NCBI RefSeq assembly: GCF_902459465.1
Contig: NC_047078.1
Location: 3,333,691 to 3,397,690 of the forward strand
From: Asterias rubens
Taxonomy: Eukaryota; Echinodermata; Asteroidea; Forcipulatida; Asteriidae
Length of the DNA stretch: 64,000 bases
Direction of reading: 5' to 3'
Every line of letters starts with the position of its first letter. Position 1 is the stretch's first letter. The notes under the pieces are model-generated. The model saw only the letters and a list, made by a program, of their open reading frames with translations, searched no databases and was not told the DNA's origin. Both the position numbers and the translations under genes were made by a program. Of the stretch, positions 1-11,600 are shown one piece after another.

Positions 1-984
1 TCTAGATGGCGCTCGACATGATGATGATGAATAAGTTAAAGGGAAAGTGGTGGCGCCATACGCAAACTTTTCTCACAAAATTAGTAACAATGTCAATTCT
101 CTAAAGTACACACAGTTCAATAGTTCAAAAACATGTACACAGTACAGTGTCTACACAGATTACGTTTTAAAAACAAACCATTAGTAATGGCATTACAAAT
201 AGTAAATACAATTACATGGCACAGGAGGATCGACGAGTTGACCGTCCCTAGTACTAGTAGTAGCGTTGACAGATAGTAACTGACACAGTCCTGGTCAGAC
301 AGTTGTTATGTTAAGTTTGGTTGGGAAATCTTCCCAAAGTAAGAACAAGGTGTTGTAATATTAATGTTATGCCTACTACACATACATACCTAATTCGTCA
401 ATACGCCGTAAAAAATCTTCGAGATCTGGGTTACTAGTTTTTGATCCACCCGCCATGACAACGTAGTTACTCGATAGTTGACCAACCTCCCTTGTAAACA
501 AACAAACATGCAGTACGCGTACGGCACGGTGTATCAGCGTGTATGTTCGTCTCGTCAGAAATCGACAAGTTGATGGATATAGCGCCCTCTCTTGAACTAG
601 AAAAGTTATTCAAGCAAAGTGATCCCCGCGCATTATTGGAACTGCGCGAATAATAGTAATCAACAACACAGACGGGTCCGAGTTTCTACTTTGCGCTCAG
701 AGCATCAACATTGCAAAATTACAATCAGTCCAAGGACACGAGTCCAAGGACACGAAGGACAGGAGGAGGTAATGATGAGGTATTTTTCAGCTTTTTCTTT
801 TATAAAATTATATTTAAAAAGATGCTTTGTTATTTGCATTGGAGGAGTCCAACCTTACCTTGGCTAATAACTTAGATAGCACAGGTTGATGATAAGGGTA
901 TAAAATTAAGCACGCAGCGCTCTTGTTTGTAAAATTGTTGTATGATATTGAATTGATAATTTCAAAAATGAGCTTTTATTTTTG
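1..984. other. Gene-free left edge
   Basis: I see no supported coding exon here. The stretch at about 45-75 resembles one end of a small MITE family with a GTGGCGCCATACG core that recurs near 14.5, 15.1 and 56.5 kb. A segment near 890-925 (ending CACGCAGCGCT) recurs in inverted orientation near 23.76-23.79 kb, so it belongs to another dispersed repeat. The remainder is unremarkable A+T-rich sequence. Confidence 0.5.
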
Positions 985-994
985 CAGTCGAGCT

Positions 995-1012
995 GGGGGG
1001 GGGGGGGGGGGG
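995..1012. repeat. Poly-G tract
   Basis: An uninterrupted run of 18 G lies just left of the minisatellite and TIR-element complex. Confidence 0.9.
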
Positions 1013-1093
1013 CCGGGCATGTTGGGAGGTGTTGGCTGGTCATCCCGCCCTCTAGTGCCCTCAACAAAGTCGCCCCCTGACCCTCTGACCGTC

Positions 1094-2447
1094 TAGTCTA
1101 GGTTCCAAGACCATTGGTGTTGCGTGGTCATCACACACAACCAACGTTCCGATTATGCACGGACGGCAAAAACTGAACACGCTTGTAATGAACGAACGCT
1201 AGCGGGCGCTCTGTTTCTCTGATTTTCGGATCTCACATGTCCTGTGCTCACCAAGGTCTAGGACATTTGCAAATTGAAGGCGTGGCCAGACTATGTAAAT
1301 TACTTTTAATGTATGCAATATTCATATCACGTGACGAATTGAAGATGACTATTCAAACTTGGCCGAGTCAAAGGTCAATATGATCGGCGCTCTATTTTTA
1401 ATAATCTTTTGCTCAAAGAGTAATTCCTTGGTCATTATAGGCCTATTAAAAGGAAAACAGTGAAATTTTAAGTATAGACTACCTATTCAGATTATGGATA
1501 CGTGACGATTTGAAATCGTAAATAATGGTCAAAAATCGAACGTAAGATTAGCATTCAGAGAGTCCGTGTAACCATGGAGGAAGAAAATAGAAGGAGTCAC
1601 AACGAAGGCACATCAAAGGTTTAATGTCTGCTGACGCTGTTCTAAAGCAGCAGGCGCGCACGCGCGCGCTGTTATCTTGCACTGTGCTGCAGAATGCACT
1701 GCGCCCAAAACTATTGCTTATCGCGCCCACGCACGCAGCGCTGCCTGTGAACAAACACATGCAGTTAAAAGATTGCCGTGCAGATAGCTGAAGCAAATAA
1801 TAATAATAATCATCATAAACGGCATTTAAAGACGCCCTACTAAGTAAACTAAATCACAGCGCTTACATAATAATTAAGTACATGAAAAAATAAATATAAT
1901 TAAAGGAAAAATGAAATGAAATGAAATGAAAGCCACCTGTAATGCAATAAATTGATTAATGTTGAAATAGATATGTTTCGATCATATTCTTGAAACAATT
2001 TGCGCTACAATGTTTTTTATTGCACAGCATTGCACACATTAGGGGGATTGAAATTATAAAAGCTAAACAATACGTCTTTGAATTTGTCAATTTGTTGGCT
2101 CCCGGAGATAACCGGAAATATCCTTAAAATAAGTTGCTAAAAAGATGTTATATTTAACGTAAGTCAGCTTCGGATTGGCCAAGATACGTTTAGGTTACGC
2201 TACAATATCAAAAACAACGCAGCCTCTGATTGGCTTCACCGGAAAGTCGGGGGAGATTTGCCGAAAAACAATAAAAAAGTTAAGACCCGTCGTTGCAAAT
2301 AACCAAGACCATGGTGAGATCTAAATCAGAGAAACAGAGCGCCCGCTAGCGTTCGTTCATTACAAGCGTGTACAGTTTTTGCCGTGCATAATCGGAACGT
2401 TGGTTGTGTGTGACCGCGCAACACCAATGGTCTTGGAACCAAGACTA
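1094..2447. mobile_element. Long-TIR non-autonomous DNA transposon, 1.35 kb
   Basis: The two ends are inverted copies of each other over about 145 bp (left 1094-1240, right 2305-2447), starting TAGTCTAGGTTCCAAGACC on the left and matching in reverse complement on the right with few differences. No open reading frame of transposase size lies between them. CCCCCTGAC-type minisatellite sequence lies on both outer flanks (about 1060-1090 and 2448 onward), which suggests insertion into an existing array. No clean target-site duplication can be picked out because the flanks are repetitive. Confidence 0.8.
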
Positions 2448-2850
2448 CCCCCTGCCCTGACAAAGTCGCCCCCTGTTTTGACAATGTCGCCCACAGACTA
2501 GAGACAAAGTCATCCCAGACAATGTCCCCCTTAGTCTAGGCTACTACTACTACTAGCAAAGTCATCCCTGCCCTGACAAAGTAACCCGCTGACAAAGTAC
2601 CCCCTGCCCTGACAAATACACCCCTGACAAAGTTGCCCCCTGACAAAGTCACTCCCTAAAAAAGTCGCCCCCCTGCCCTGACAAAGTTGCCCCCTGACAA
2701 AGTCTCCCCCTGACAAAGTCCGCCAGACAAAGTAACCCCCTTACAGAGTCACCCCCTGACAAAGTCACCCCTGCCCTGACAAAGTTTCCCCCAGACAAAG
2801 TCACCCCCAGACAATGTCGCCCCCCCCCCCCCCCCCTACCTAACAAAGTC
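2448..2850. repeat. Minisatellite of about 15-18 bp units
   Basis: A tandem array of variants of CCCCCTGACAAAGTC (spacing varies, with GCC, ACC or TCC between) runs for about 400 bp and ends in a poly-C tract near 2820-2836. The short reading frames in this region on the minus strand are only translations of the repeat. Confidence 0.9.
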
Positions 2851-3134
2851 GCCCCCTGCATGATGTTTTTATAGTGCAGGAAATAATGTAGGAAATATTA
2901 TTGACTAATTTTGATTATTTAATTTGTTAGTTTTTTTATCTTTAAGCCCGAGTACAACTTTATAGCCTTTGCAATGTTTAAACTATCTACATGTACACTG
3001 CACCTACATGTACATGTACTGTACATGTAACAGAAAATTTTGTTTTTTAAGTTCATTTGTTTTCTTTCAACTTGTACTATAGATGCATTATGTTTTCTGT
3101 CTTTCAGCTAATTTGAGTTTGCCCGACAGACACC

Positions 3135-5252
3135 ATGAGGTGCGAATATGGAGAAGATGGGGTGCTTCACTATGTCATTGAGGGGCTTTCATATGGAGAT
3201 TTTGACAAGTGGGGTAAGTGTTTAAATTACCGCCATGGCGCTGTTAACTTAACAGGCCGATTTGAGCCGCGGTAACTTAACAAAGTTAAAGGAACACGTT
3301 GCCTTGGATCGGTCGAGTTGGTCTTTGAAAAGCGTTTGTAACCGTTTGTTATAAAATGCATAGATCGTTAGAAAGATGTTTTAAAGTAGAATACAATGAT
3401 CCACACAAATTTGCCTCAAAATTGCACGGCCTTCCTTTTACTTTGCGAACTAACACGGTCGGCGTTTATGGGAGTTAAAAATTTGACTCCCATAAATCGT
3501 TGACAGTGTTAGTCGACGAGGTATTAAAAAGGAACACCACGCAATTTCGAGTGACATTGTGTGGATCATTATATTCTACTAATAAATAATAATAAATGCT
3601 TTTCAAAGATAAACTCGTCCGATCCAAGGCAACGTGTTCCTTAAACTTTTAACAGGGACGAGAAGTCCAATGTGAACGTACCACTCTAATAAAAAAACAC
3701 ACCCAAATCAATGTGACTGTGTAAGACCCAAGTACCAACTTCTGGGGCGCTGTACTCCTTTTTTTTTAAATGTCAAATTGAAAATAAGGAGTACACCACC
3801 CCCGCCAGTAACTGGGTCTAGATCAATGTAAACACAATTTAACCTTTAAAAACGTTAATTAATTAATTATAATACAATAAAAGCGAATGCTTCAAATTTT
3901 TCTCATTAAAATGTCATTCCTTTTCCTTGACAAGTTGTTTCTTTTCAGTAGTTACAGCAGCTCAATTGCCTTTTATTATAATCAAACAAACCACAAAAAA
4001 CACAGCAATTATTACATGTTCAATGTCAGCAGCTAACACAGATGACCACCTTTTAAGAGCTGTTCCACCACAATTGTACAATTTGGTAGGGGTAAGGAGA
4101 AAAGTATGGGAGTGTACATATTGTTAGGGCATATGAAAAATTAAAATCGAGCTCCACTATTCCGCCAGTCGAAATACATGTAGTATTCCGCCTAGGCGGA
4201 TTACTTTTCTGCCCAGGCCGGAACACTATTCCACCAGGGCAGAACAGAAATCCGCACGGGCAGAACAGAAATCCGCCCGAGTGGATTAACAGTGAAATGA
4301 GGATATCTGTTGGTATGTGTTTATATTTGTTTTGGTAATCCGCCCTGGCGGAATAATGGAGCCACATTTTTATGTCGGTATGTCCTAACTACACTTCCGT
4401 AGAAAAAAGTTAGAGCTCTGAAAGGGAAGATTTGCAGTGTTTTGAAGGTTTGCTAATTAATTTTATTACCCATTGATTTTACATCCAGGCAAAGTTAGCA
4501 TATGGAAGCTGTCCAAGTTAGTTGAAGGAGCTCGTGTCTCAATGGGCTTGTACGACAAAGGTTTGCCGTCTCGGGAGCACAACCCGTCTGCGTTCTTCTT
4601 TCGTTCAAACTGGTTCAAGATTTACCCAGCCTTCTACTCGGTATTGAAGCGAGGTCGGTCCGTTAAAATCAACCTCCATGTCAGCCACATTGGAAAGACC
4701 TCATTGTGTACAGATACGAACATCGTAGATGTCTTGACCAATGAGCTTCTAGCTTCATCCAGTACTCACTCAGTGAGGGTTTTAAAAAAGACACGCAGAC
4801 CGACCGCGATTACATCTGAAGTACGAGAGCTCGTGACCGTTATCCCATGCCGGGAAAAGAGACCAGTGTCTGGTCCACAGTTTCCCAAGCGACCTAATGT
4901 TTACTTCACACACAAGAGGACTGTTATGTCTGGTGATACGGACTTCAACCTGCACCTCAACCAGGCTGTAGTCATACGCTATTGTTTGGACTGTTGCACT
5001 ATGGCCGTTGAAGATGGACTTTTGACTGGGTTTCCAGAAGGGACTAGTTTTGACGGGAAAGCAGAAGAGGTGTGGATCCGCTATATTAACGAGGCAGATG
5101 CTGGGCGGGAGGTTACAGTCAGCTGTTGGGCGGATGGAATTATCAAACATGTCATTTTGGTTGAGGTCAAATTAGAAGATCTCTTAGTCGCCCAATGTCA
5201 ACTAAAATTTTACCCGGGAGAACAAAAATGCATGGCTGCTTCAAAACTGTAA
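3135..5252 (+). CDS. Hotdog-fold thioesterase-like protein (two coding exons)
   Basis: Coding exons are 3135-3213 and 4489-5252, giving 280 aa. The first exon opens at an acceptor (AG at 3106-3107), so the ATG at 3135 has about 27 nt of leader in that exon and an untranslated exon probably lies upstream. The donor GTAAGTG at 3214 and the acceptor ending CATCCAG at 4488 join in phase 1 as Gly27. The C-terminal half carries DTDFNLHLNQAVVIRY, which fits the Asp-x-Asp-x-x-x-His-x-Asn...Tyr pattern of acyl-thioester hydrolases of the 4HBT/acyl-ACP thioesterase class. The N-terminal half (SIWKLSKLVEGAR) looks like a hotdog helix, so this may be a double-hotdog protein. No signal peptide or membrane segment is evident. 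Substrate and exact family are inferred only, and I cannot assign a symbol. It is convergent with ABHD10. Confidence 0.72.
3287..3644. mobile_element. Palindromic MITE in the thioesterase intron
   Basis: The ends are inverted copies: AAGGAACACGTTGCCTTGG at the left and its reverse complement at the right. The centre is a hairpin around TTGACTCCCATAAA. A second, partly deleted copy is at 18247-18495. It has no coding capacity. Confidence 0.85.
4123..4389. mobile_element. Small TIR element with CCGCC repeats
   Basis: The left end GTTAGGGCATATGAAAAA and the right end in reverse complement (GTTAGGACATACCGAC) match imperfectly over about 45 bp, both running into CTCCA(C/T)TATTCCGCC. The interior repeats CCGCCxGGGCGGAA-like motifs. 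The reading frame on the minus strand here is repeat translation. Confidence 0.65.
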
Positions 5253-5659
5253 ATGACTATTTTGAATTTTTATTGTTATATTGGGACTTATTGATTTCCA
5301 GAACTTGAATTTCATCTTTAATTTCATTTTAATTTTGAAAAGGACACTTCCATTGGAAAATCTTTGGGAAACTTTTGAAGGGGCATCAAGGCAAAGTCAA
5401 CGGAGGCCACGGCCTAAGTGAAATTTCAAGCCTGGATTAGAAACCTTTAAAAGTTTTCTTCTTTATATTGTGGGGTGACAAAGAAAAAACTACTAGAATG
5501 GGATATGAACCAGCGACCTCCCTGATTATCAGACTAACAACTGAGCTTTCTATACCTAATGTTAGCAGGCTCCTTTCTCGTCAGTACTTTTGTTCAGATG
5601 CGGGAGTCAGAAGCCATTCAACTTGTAACTGTCGTTCAACCAAGGATCACACCGACACA
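5253..5659. other. Spacer between convergent genes
   Basis: This 400-bp gap separates the stops of the thioesterase-like gene (+) and ABHD10 (-) and must contain both 3' UTRs. The segment about 5335-5430 resembles the repeat near 10370-10530 (GGAAACTTTTGAAGGG...CACGG). I see no unambiguous AATAAA on the plus strand. Confidence 0.5.
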
Positions 5660-8600
5660 TCACACAATCAGTGATTCAAGTGTTTTCGTGAGCAAGCGTA
5701 TGTCGCCCTCTTGTGACAAGCGATGATCACCGCTTTTTCTGAGTATGACATCAACGTCCTTACTTTCCACTCTCTGTGCGACATCTAAGGACGTCATGAA
5801 GGGAACTGTCTCATCTTGCATGCCATGAAGTAGCCGGATTGGGCAGTGTACCGCTAGGCTATCATATTTCAAGCAACGCCAATACTTCTTGTTAATGAAA
5901 TCTTTCGGTGTAATGTTCGTCCCGTCAGAAGTAACCTGGTAGCAAAAATAAGAGTATGCTCAGCTGATCTAACAAAAGACATCAAAAACAATTATGATCA
6001 TAGGCCTTGGGCACTTTATCTAAACTTTTCCCGGTAACTTTGGGAAAAGTTTTCCCGGAGCTGATTTGTTATCCCTCAACAAAATATTGTGCATTCTGTA
6101 TAAGCTTCAGGAAAAGTTTACAGGAAAGTTCTATGGGCCATTTGTTTAAATGTTGGTTAAAGGCAGTGGACACTAAGCTTGGGCGATATCACGATATTAT
6201 CGAATATCGCGATATTAATTTGGAAACGATTTCGATATCGGATGGATTTGGTTTTAATCGAAATATCGATATATCGCGATATATCGCGATTATCGCGATA
6301 TATCGTGATATCGATTAAATATCGCGATGCATTTGCTAGCTGAGACATCTTCCACCCCATAGGTTTGGAGTAAAACCAGAAGAATAGGTCATTAGAACAC
6401 CTCTCTTATGCTATAACTGTCTCTTCTACAACTTTCACTTGGAGTTTGAAGACTGATGATGTCAGATTTTGTATCACTACAAAAACTGGGTGTTCGGAAA
6501 GAAGTAATGATTGCTTGTAAACATCGATGAGTGAATATACACAACAATGTACATGACACAGTTTACAGTTAGTGTTGTAGCATCATTTTTTGAAACTTGT
6601 TAGCAGCGGGCGCGAAAATGTAATCATTAGGTTTAAACTGGAAAAACGTAGTTTTCAATATTGACAAACTGAATCCATGTCTAACAGTTGCTCTATAGTG
6701 ACCACAAAAGTAAAAATTATGGCTTTGTCATATTTGTTCCTTAAACCGTTGGAGCCGCAAGACAAGGTCAAATTGGGATCATTTGAGAGGGACATTTAAT
6801 ATGCTTTCAAAGACCTTTGCGATGATGTAGTGTATACATTGTATTGTGTTCTGGAGTTATGGATGATTTTATTGTTCAAGTCACGTCTTCATATTTAGGT
6901 TCAAGTATATGGAGGTTCAACAAAAATGCAGGCATTTCTGTTGTATGGAGGCATTTCTGCTTTTTTTTTTCTTCAATGTAATGTGTTTTCTTTTTTCAAA
7001 AACAGTTTGTACAAAATTCCGTACCTTTTTTCCTTTTACTGTTGGGCTTTTGTATACGTTATAAACAATTATACATAAGTCTGTTGTTGTATATAAGTCT
7101 TTTCACATGTAAAAAAATCACCCAGGGTTTAAAGATATTGTACTCTTTCGAATCATATAATAATATTGTCATCATTTATAACAAATTCTTAAAGATTGTT
7201 CAGTTTGTTTGTTCTTTAAAGAATATGTTGAAATAAAGACTTGTATACAAGTAAAATAATTGCAGAAATTGTTTCTGACTGAAGTTTTACTATAAAGTTA
7301 GATTTACTCACTGCGACTGCTCCCAAAGTTCTCGTATTTTATATATTTTGCCCATGGAAAAAGAAAATTCAAACGGGGGAACAAAACTAATATAAATGTC
7401 AGTTGTTTGCAAACAATAACAAATGAATTCACAGGCATACTCCTTTTATTTTCATAACATAAGTTCGCTCCTACCTCAAAAACTCGCCAAACTTAGATAA
7501 ATCTCATCGAACAATAAACTTCCCCCTAACATAAAATTTACATTAACTTGCTATTTTCACCAATAACTGCAAATTCACTAACACGAATTACCTAAAAATT
7601 TAAATACACTGTAACTCAACTTTTGTCAATGTAAATGAGTTGTCATTCATTTCCACAAATTCTGCGAAAACTCGCAAGATGTTTACAATTTTTCTTTCAA
7701 AACTTTTCACCGTAAGAGGTCGCTGTTACAGAAAACAACTTCACACTTCTGGCGGCAGATAACAACACGTCCATGTGCAGTGGCTACATCGTTCTTTACG
7801 GGGTATAGACCATGTGACCCTTATTTACAAAAGAGTGACCTTGTACATTCCAGGGCAATTACTGGCAGGCAAGATACTGCATGGGACATATGAGAAATTT
7901 TACATTTTGTATCATAATTTCCACATAAATTCAATGGCTATTAAAATGAGAGCTGAACTAGTTGTGAGATGTGCCCCTTTCCTTCATATCCAAAGTTGAT
8001 GACAATCGGACAGTGCAATCTCCATAAAATGAAAGATTTAAAGTATTTTCCCATTGAGCCGTGTACAAATCCTGCCTGCAGGAAGTCCAGGTTCTGTGGC
8101 TCTTTTGTAAACATGTGATGTCACAGGTAACATGGTCTATACCAGTTGCAAGCAATGAAGGAAAGACAGTAACCTTTTCAATTTACACACACACACACAC
8201 CCACATACATAGAGCTAAACAACAAACCGCAAAGTTCGATGAACTGTGACAAGACCTGGCTTGTCGCGTGTATGTATACACGTAGCATGCAGTCAAAACC
8301 TTGAGTGCACACGCAAGTGGCGCAATACAGTGAGGGAACTGTACAGACTTTATCGCCGATTGAACTAAAAACGGCACTTTGCACGTTAATATAACTTCGT
8401 TATGCAACGGCCGATTTTGTTCAACTTTCACAATTAGGCTTTTATAGTCGTTATCTATTTAAAAAAAATTCAACATGAAGTTTGCTCAAAAGAAATTTGA
8501 AATAGAACTTATTTATTTTTTTAACTCGTCGTCGTAACAAACTGTAACATTTTTATGACGTCATTAATGTAATAATTTCAAAGGTCATGAATTACACTTC

Positions 8601-11600
8601 ATTTCATACACTAAAACCATGTCCAAACTCTGTTTCATATTGACTACACAGCTTAAATTGTGACTTTTTAAGCATTTTTAGCTTCAACGTCCGGTTTGAA
8701 CCGGAAGACAAGGTCAAATTGGGGTCATCTCTGTGAGACATTTAATTATTTTTCAAAGACCTTTCCGATGAGGTATAGATTGTAAAAATCCATTGTGTAC
8801 TTCAGGAGTTATGATTTTTTTAATTATTAAACTTTGATTTAATGTAATTCGACACCAGATGACGTCATGATGACGTCATTGTTCAAGTGCCGTCTTCAAG
8901 TTAAGGTTCAAGTATGTGCCAAGTTTCAAGGTTCAATTCAATTTCAATCTTGAGTTATCTTTTGGATATAAGTTCCCGGGAAGAAGAAGAAGTAAAAGTA
9001 AAAAAAAAAAAACTCGAACAATAAGAGGTTTTCGGCTGATGGCCGAACACCTAATTAATCGCGATTATATCGAATATTGCGATATATTGCCGGCGATATA
9101 TCGTGAATAAAATAAATCGATATCGCCCAAGCTTAGTGGACACTATTGGTAATTATTCAAAATAATTATTAACATAAAACCTTTCTTGGTGACGCGTAAT
9201 GGGGAGAGGTTGACGGTATAAAACATTGTGGGAAACGGCTCCCTCTGAAGTGCCATAGTTTTCGAGAAAGAATTAATTTTCCATGAATTTGATTTCGAGA
9301 GTTGAGGTCTCGAAATCAACCATCTAAACGTACACAACTTCGTGTGACAAGGGTGTTTAGTTCTTTCATTATTATCTCGCAAGTTTGTTGACCGATTGAG
9401 CTCAAATTTTCACAGGTTTGCTATTTTATGCATATGTAGAGATACACCAACTGTGAAGGCTAGTCTTTGACAATAACCAATAGTGTCCACTGCCTTTAAA
9501 CCGCACGGACTAAGACTGCTTTCTACTGGGAACAAGCAGTTGTTCCCAAATGGTTCCGGGAAAAACCTTTCCACAAGTTGTCTGGGAAAAGTTTTGATAA
9601 GGTAAAGGTGCCCTATTAAAAAGTGAAATTAACTCATTTGAGCTGATTGTGAAATTTTGACATTAGCAGACCGTGTATTTTCATGTATCTGTTGTGTCAG
9701 ATAATGGTTTTAATTTCTTGGGTGTCAAATCTTGTATAGCACAGCAATCCCCTTTACAATTGGCTACTTGAAATCATCAACTTTGTTCAGTGTTAAAAAA
9801 TTTTAAATTTTAAATTTGGTTTGTTAATAATTACTATCATATTTTTATACAAATTCAAGAATTTTGTGTATAAAAAAAAGAATTTAAAGAGATCTGATAA
9901 AGAAAAATACAGTCTTCGTCCGAGTTGTTTTCTTGATTTTGATATGCGTGAGACTTGCAAAGTATAATCACTACTGGCACAAATCCGCCATGTGTGTAGA
10001 GTCTCGACTTCATGCTTCCATTGTACGGTATTTTTTGTATGTTTTTTACACTACGGTGACAATACAGAGTTACTGTGTCCAAAATTTGTTGGCTCTACAC
10101 GCAAATGCAGGGCCCAATTTCATGGCTCTGCTTACCGTAAGAACAGAATCGACGCTTACGAAAGCAGGGAATTCTGTGCGGGGAATTTTGGCTTTTGCGC
10201 ATGCGTACTCCACCATACTTGGCATTCTACGCTTTCAAGGCTAGCACAGAAATTCGGCGCTTGCATGTAAGCGGGGAATCGTGATCGTAAGCGCAGAATT
10301 TGACAGTAAGCAGGGCCATGAAATTGGGCCCAGGTCTGGAATTTTATCTTTGGGACATGTTGAAAGGGCAAAGCCATTTTCATTTCGCAAGGGACACTTG
10401 CATAGGGAAATCTCAAAGTCAATGGGAAACTTTTGAAGGGCACCAAGGTCAAGACCAGGGGCCACGGAGGTCAAGACCAGGGGCCACGGAGGTCAAGACC
10501 AGGGGCCACGCACGGAGTGCGTGTATTTCCAGGCCTGAAATGGATGACACTTTAAAGGGTGAATTTATAACATTTTGCTGGATAAAATCATTCCATGTTT
10601 CTGGACCTAATCCTATTCAGCTGTAAGCAGAAAATGCTAAGCAACAAGTTACTGAGGCACCAGTTGCAATAATGCAAAGTCCACGAAAATTTGGCTGGTA
10701 ACTAGTTTCTGTTCAGCAAAATCTGTCCATGGAAGTTTTTATGCTTACAGGCTACATTAAACTACACCAGTTGCAATAACAAATAATGAAAACTTCATGG
10801 AATTTTGCCTTGTGACCAGTTTCTATTAAGCAAGATTTTTCTGTGCTAAGTTTTTATGCTGACAGGCTTTATGAAATTAGGCCCTGCTCACCTGCTTCTT
10901 ACTGAGGTCGCTGTCGTTGAGTTGTTTTGTAAAGTTGACAGCCGTTGCCAGCCCGATTAAAGCCTGTATTCTCTTTGGTCTTTCAAGAGCCAGCAATAGC
11001 ATCAACGCCCCACCCATGCTGGACCCAACAAGAATCTGCATAGAAAATAATCCAGTTACTTAAAATTAATACTGAAGAGCCTCAACATTTCTTTGCGTTT
11101 GATTACCTTCCCTGGATCGACCCCGGTCTAGCTTCGTCGTCATTCCAGAGGCCCCACCCATGCTGGACCCAACAAGAATCTGCATAGAAAATAATCCAGT
11201 TACTTAAAATTAATACTGAAGAGCCTCAACATTTCTTTGCGTTCGATTACCTTCCCTGGGTCGACCCCGGTCTAGCTTCGTCGTCATTCCAGAGGCTTAT
11301 CCGGGTCAGCCCCCAGTGCCCTGCTTGTGGAGTGAGTCACTTGGAGCTGACCCCACCAGATGCATGACGTCACACCAAGAGAGGGTGAATGATAGTTCGA
11401 TTAGCTCATGGCAGGGGCTCATCCGAGCGAACACTGTGGGGTCGGGGAAGCTAATCGAACGCACCCTTAATGATTAATACTCAATATTTGAAAGTACCGT
11501 AAGTGATACTAAGACCTGCAGGTGTTTTGTTAAATCGCACTGGTTGGCAGGGACGGCCGAATGTTAGCACACTGAACAGAAATGCATACTATGATAATGT

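Larger units (their letters stand above)
6175..9134. mobile_element. 2.96-kb TIR transposon with 10-bp target-site duplication
   Basis: The termini are a perfect 16-bp inverted repeat, AAGCTTGGGCGATATC at the left and its complement at the right. The flanks are identical 10-mers, AGTGGACACT at 6165-6174 and 9135-9144, and joining the flanks restores the start of a GGCAGTGGACACTATTGG-family MITE. Subterminal zones (6181-6330 and 9055-9120) are dense in TATCGCGATA-like palindromes. A segment of about 170 bp is directly repeated inside (about 6745-6915 and 8690-8915, both with GACAAGGTCAAATTGGG). No transposase-sized frame exists, so it looks non-autonomous. The superfamily is undecided; 9-10-bp duplications occur in Mutator-like elements. 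Confidence 0.88.
6158..9501. mobile_element. GGCAGTGGACAC-family MITE, split by the 2.96-kb element
   Basis: The left 17 bp (6158-6174) and the right body (9135-9501) together form one full copy of the most abundant MITE of the window. Its typical copy runs from TTAAAGGCAGTGGACACTAT to ATAGTGTCCACTGCCTTTAA, about 385 bp. This is a clear nested insertion. Confidence 0.88.

Noticed and set aside
2448-2850. Possible CRISPR-like array
   Set aside because: Units are continuous short variants without unique spacers, in a eukaryotic genome; it is a minisatellite.
2531-2861. Two Gly/Gln/Cys-rich minus-strand frames
   Set aside because: They are translations of the minisatellite in two frames.
10241-10626. 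Several overlapping open frames of 75-108 residues
   Set aside because: They translate a GGGCCCAATTTCAT MITE and a 27-bp tandem repeat; no domain or splice evidence.
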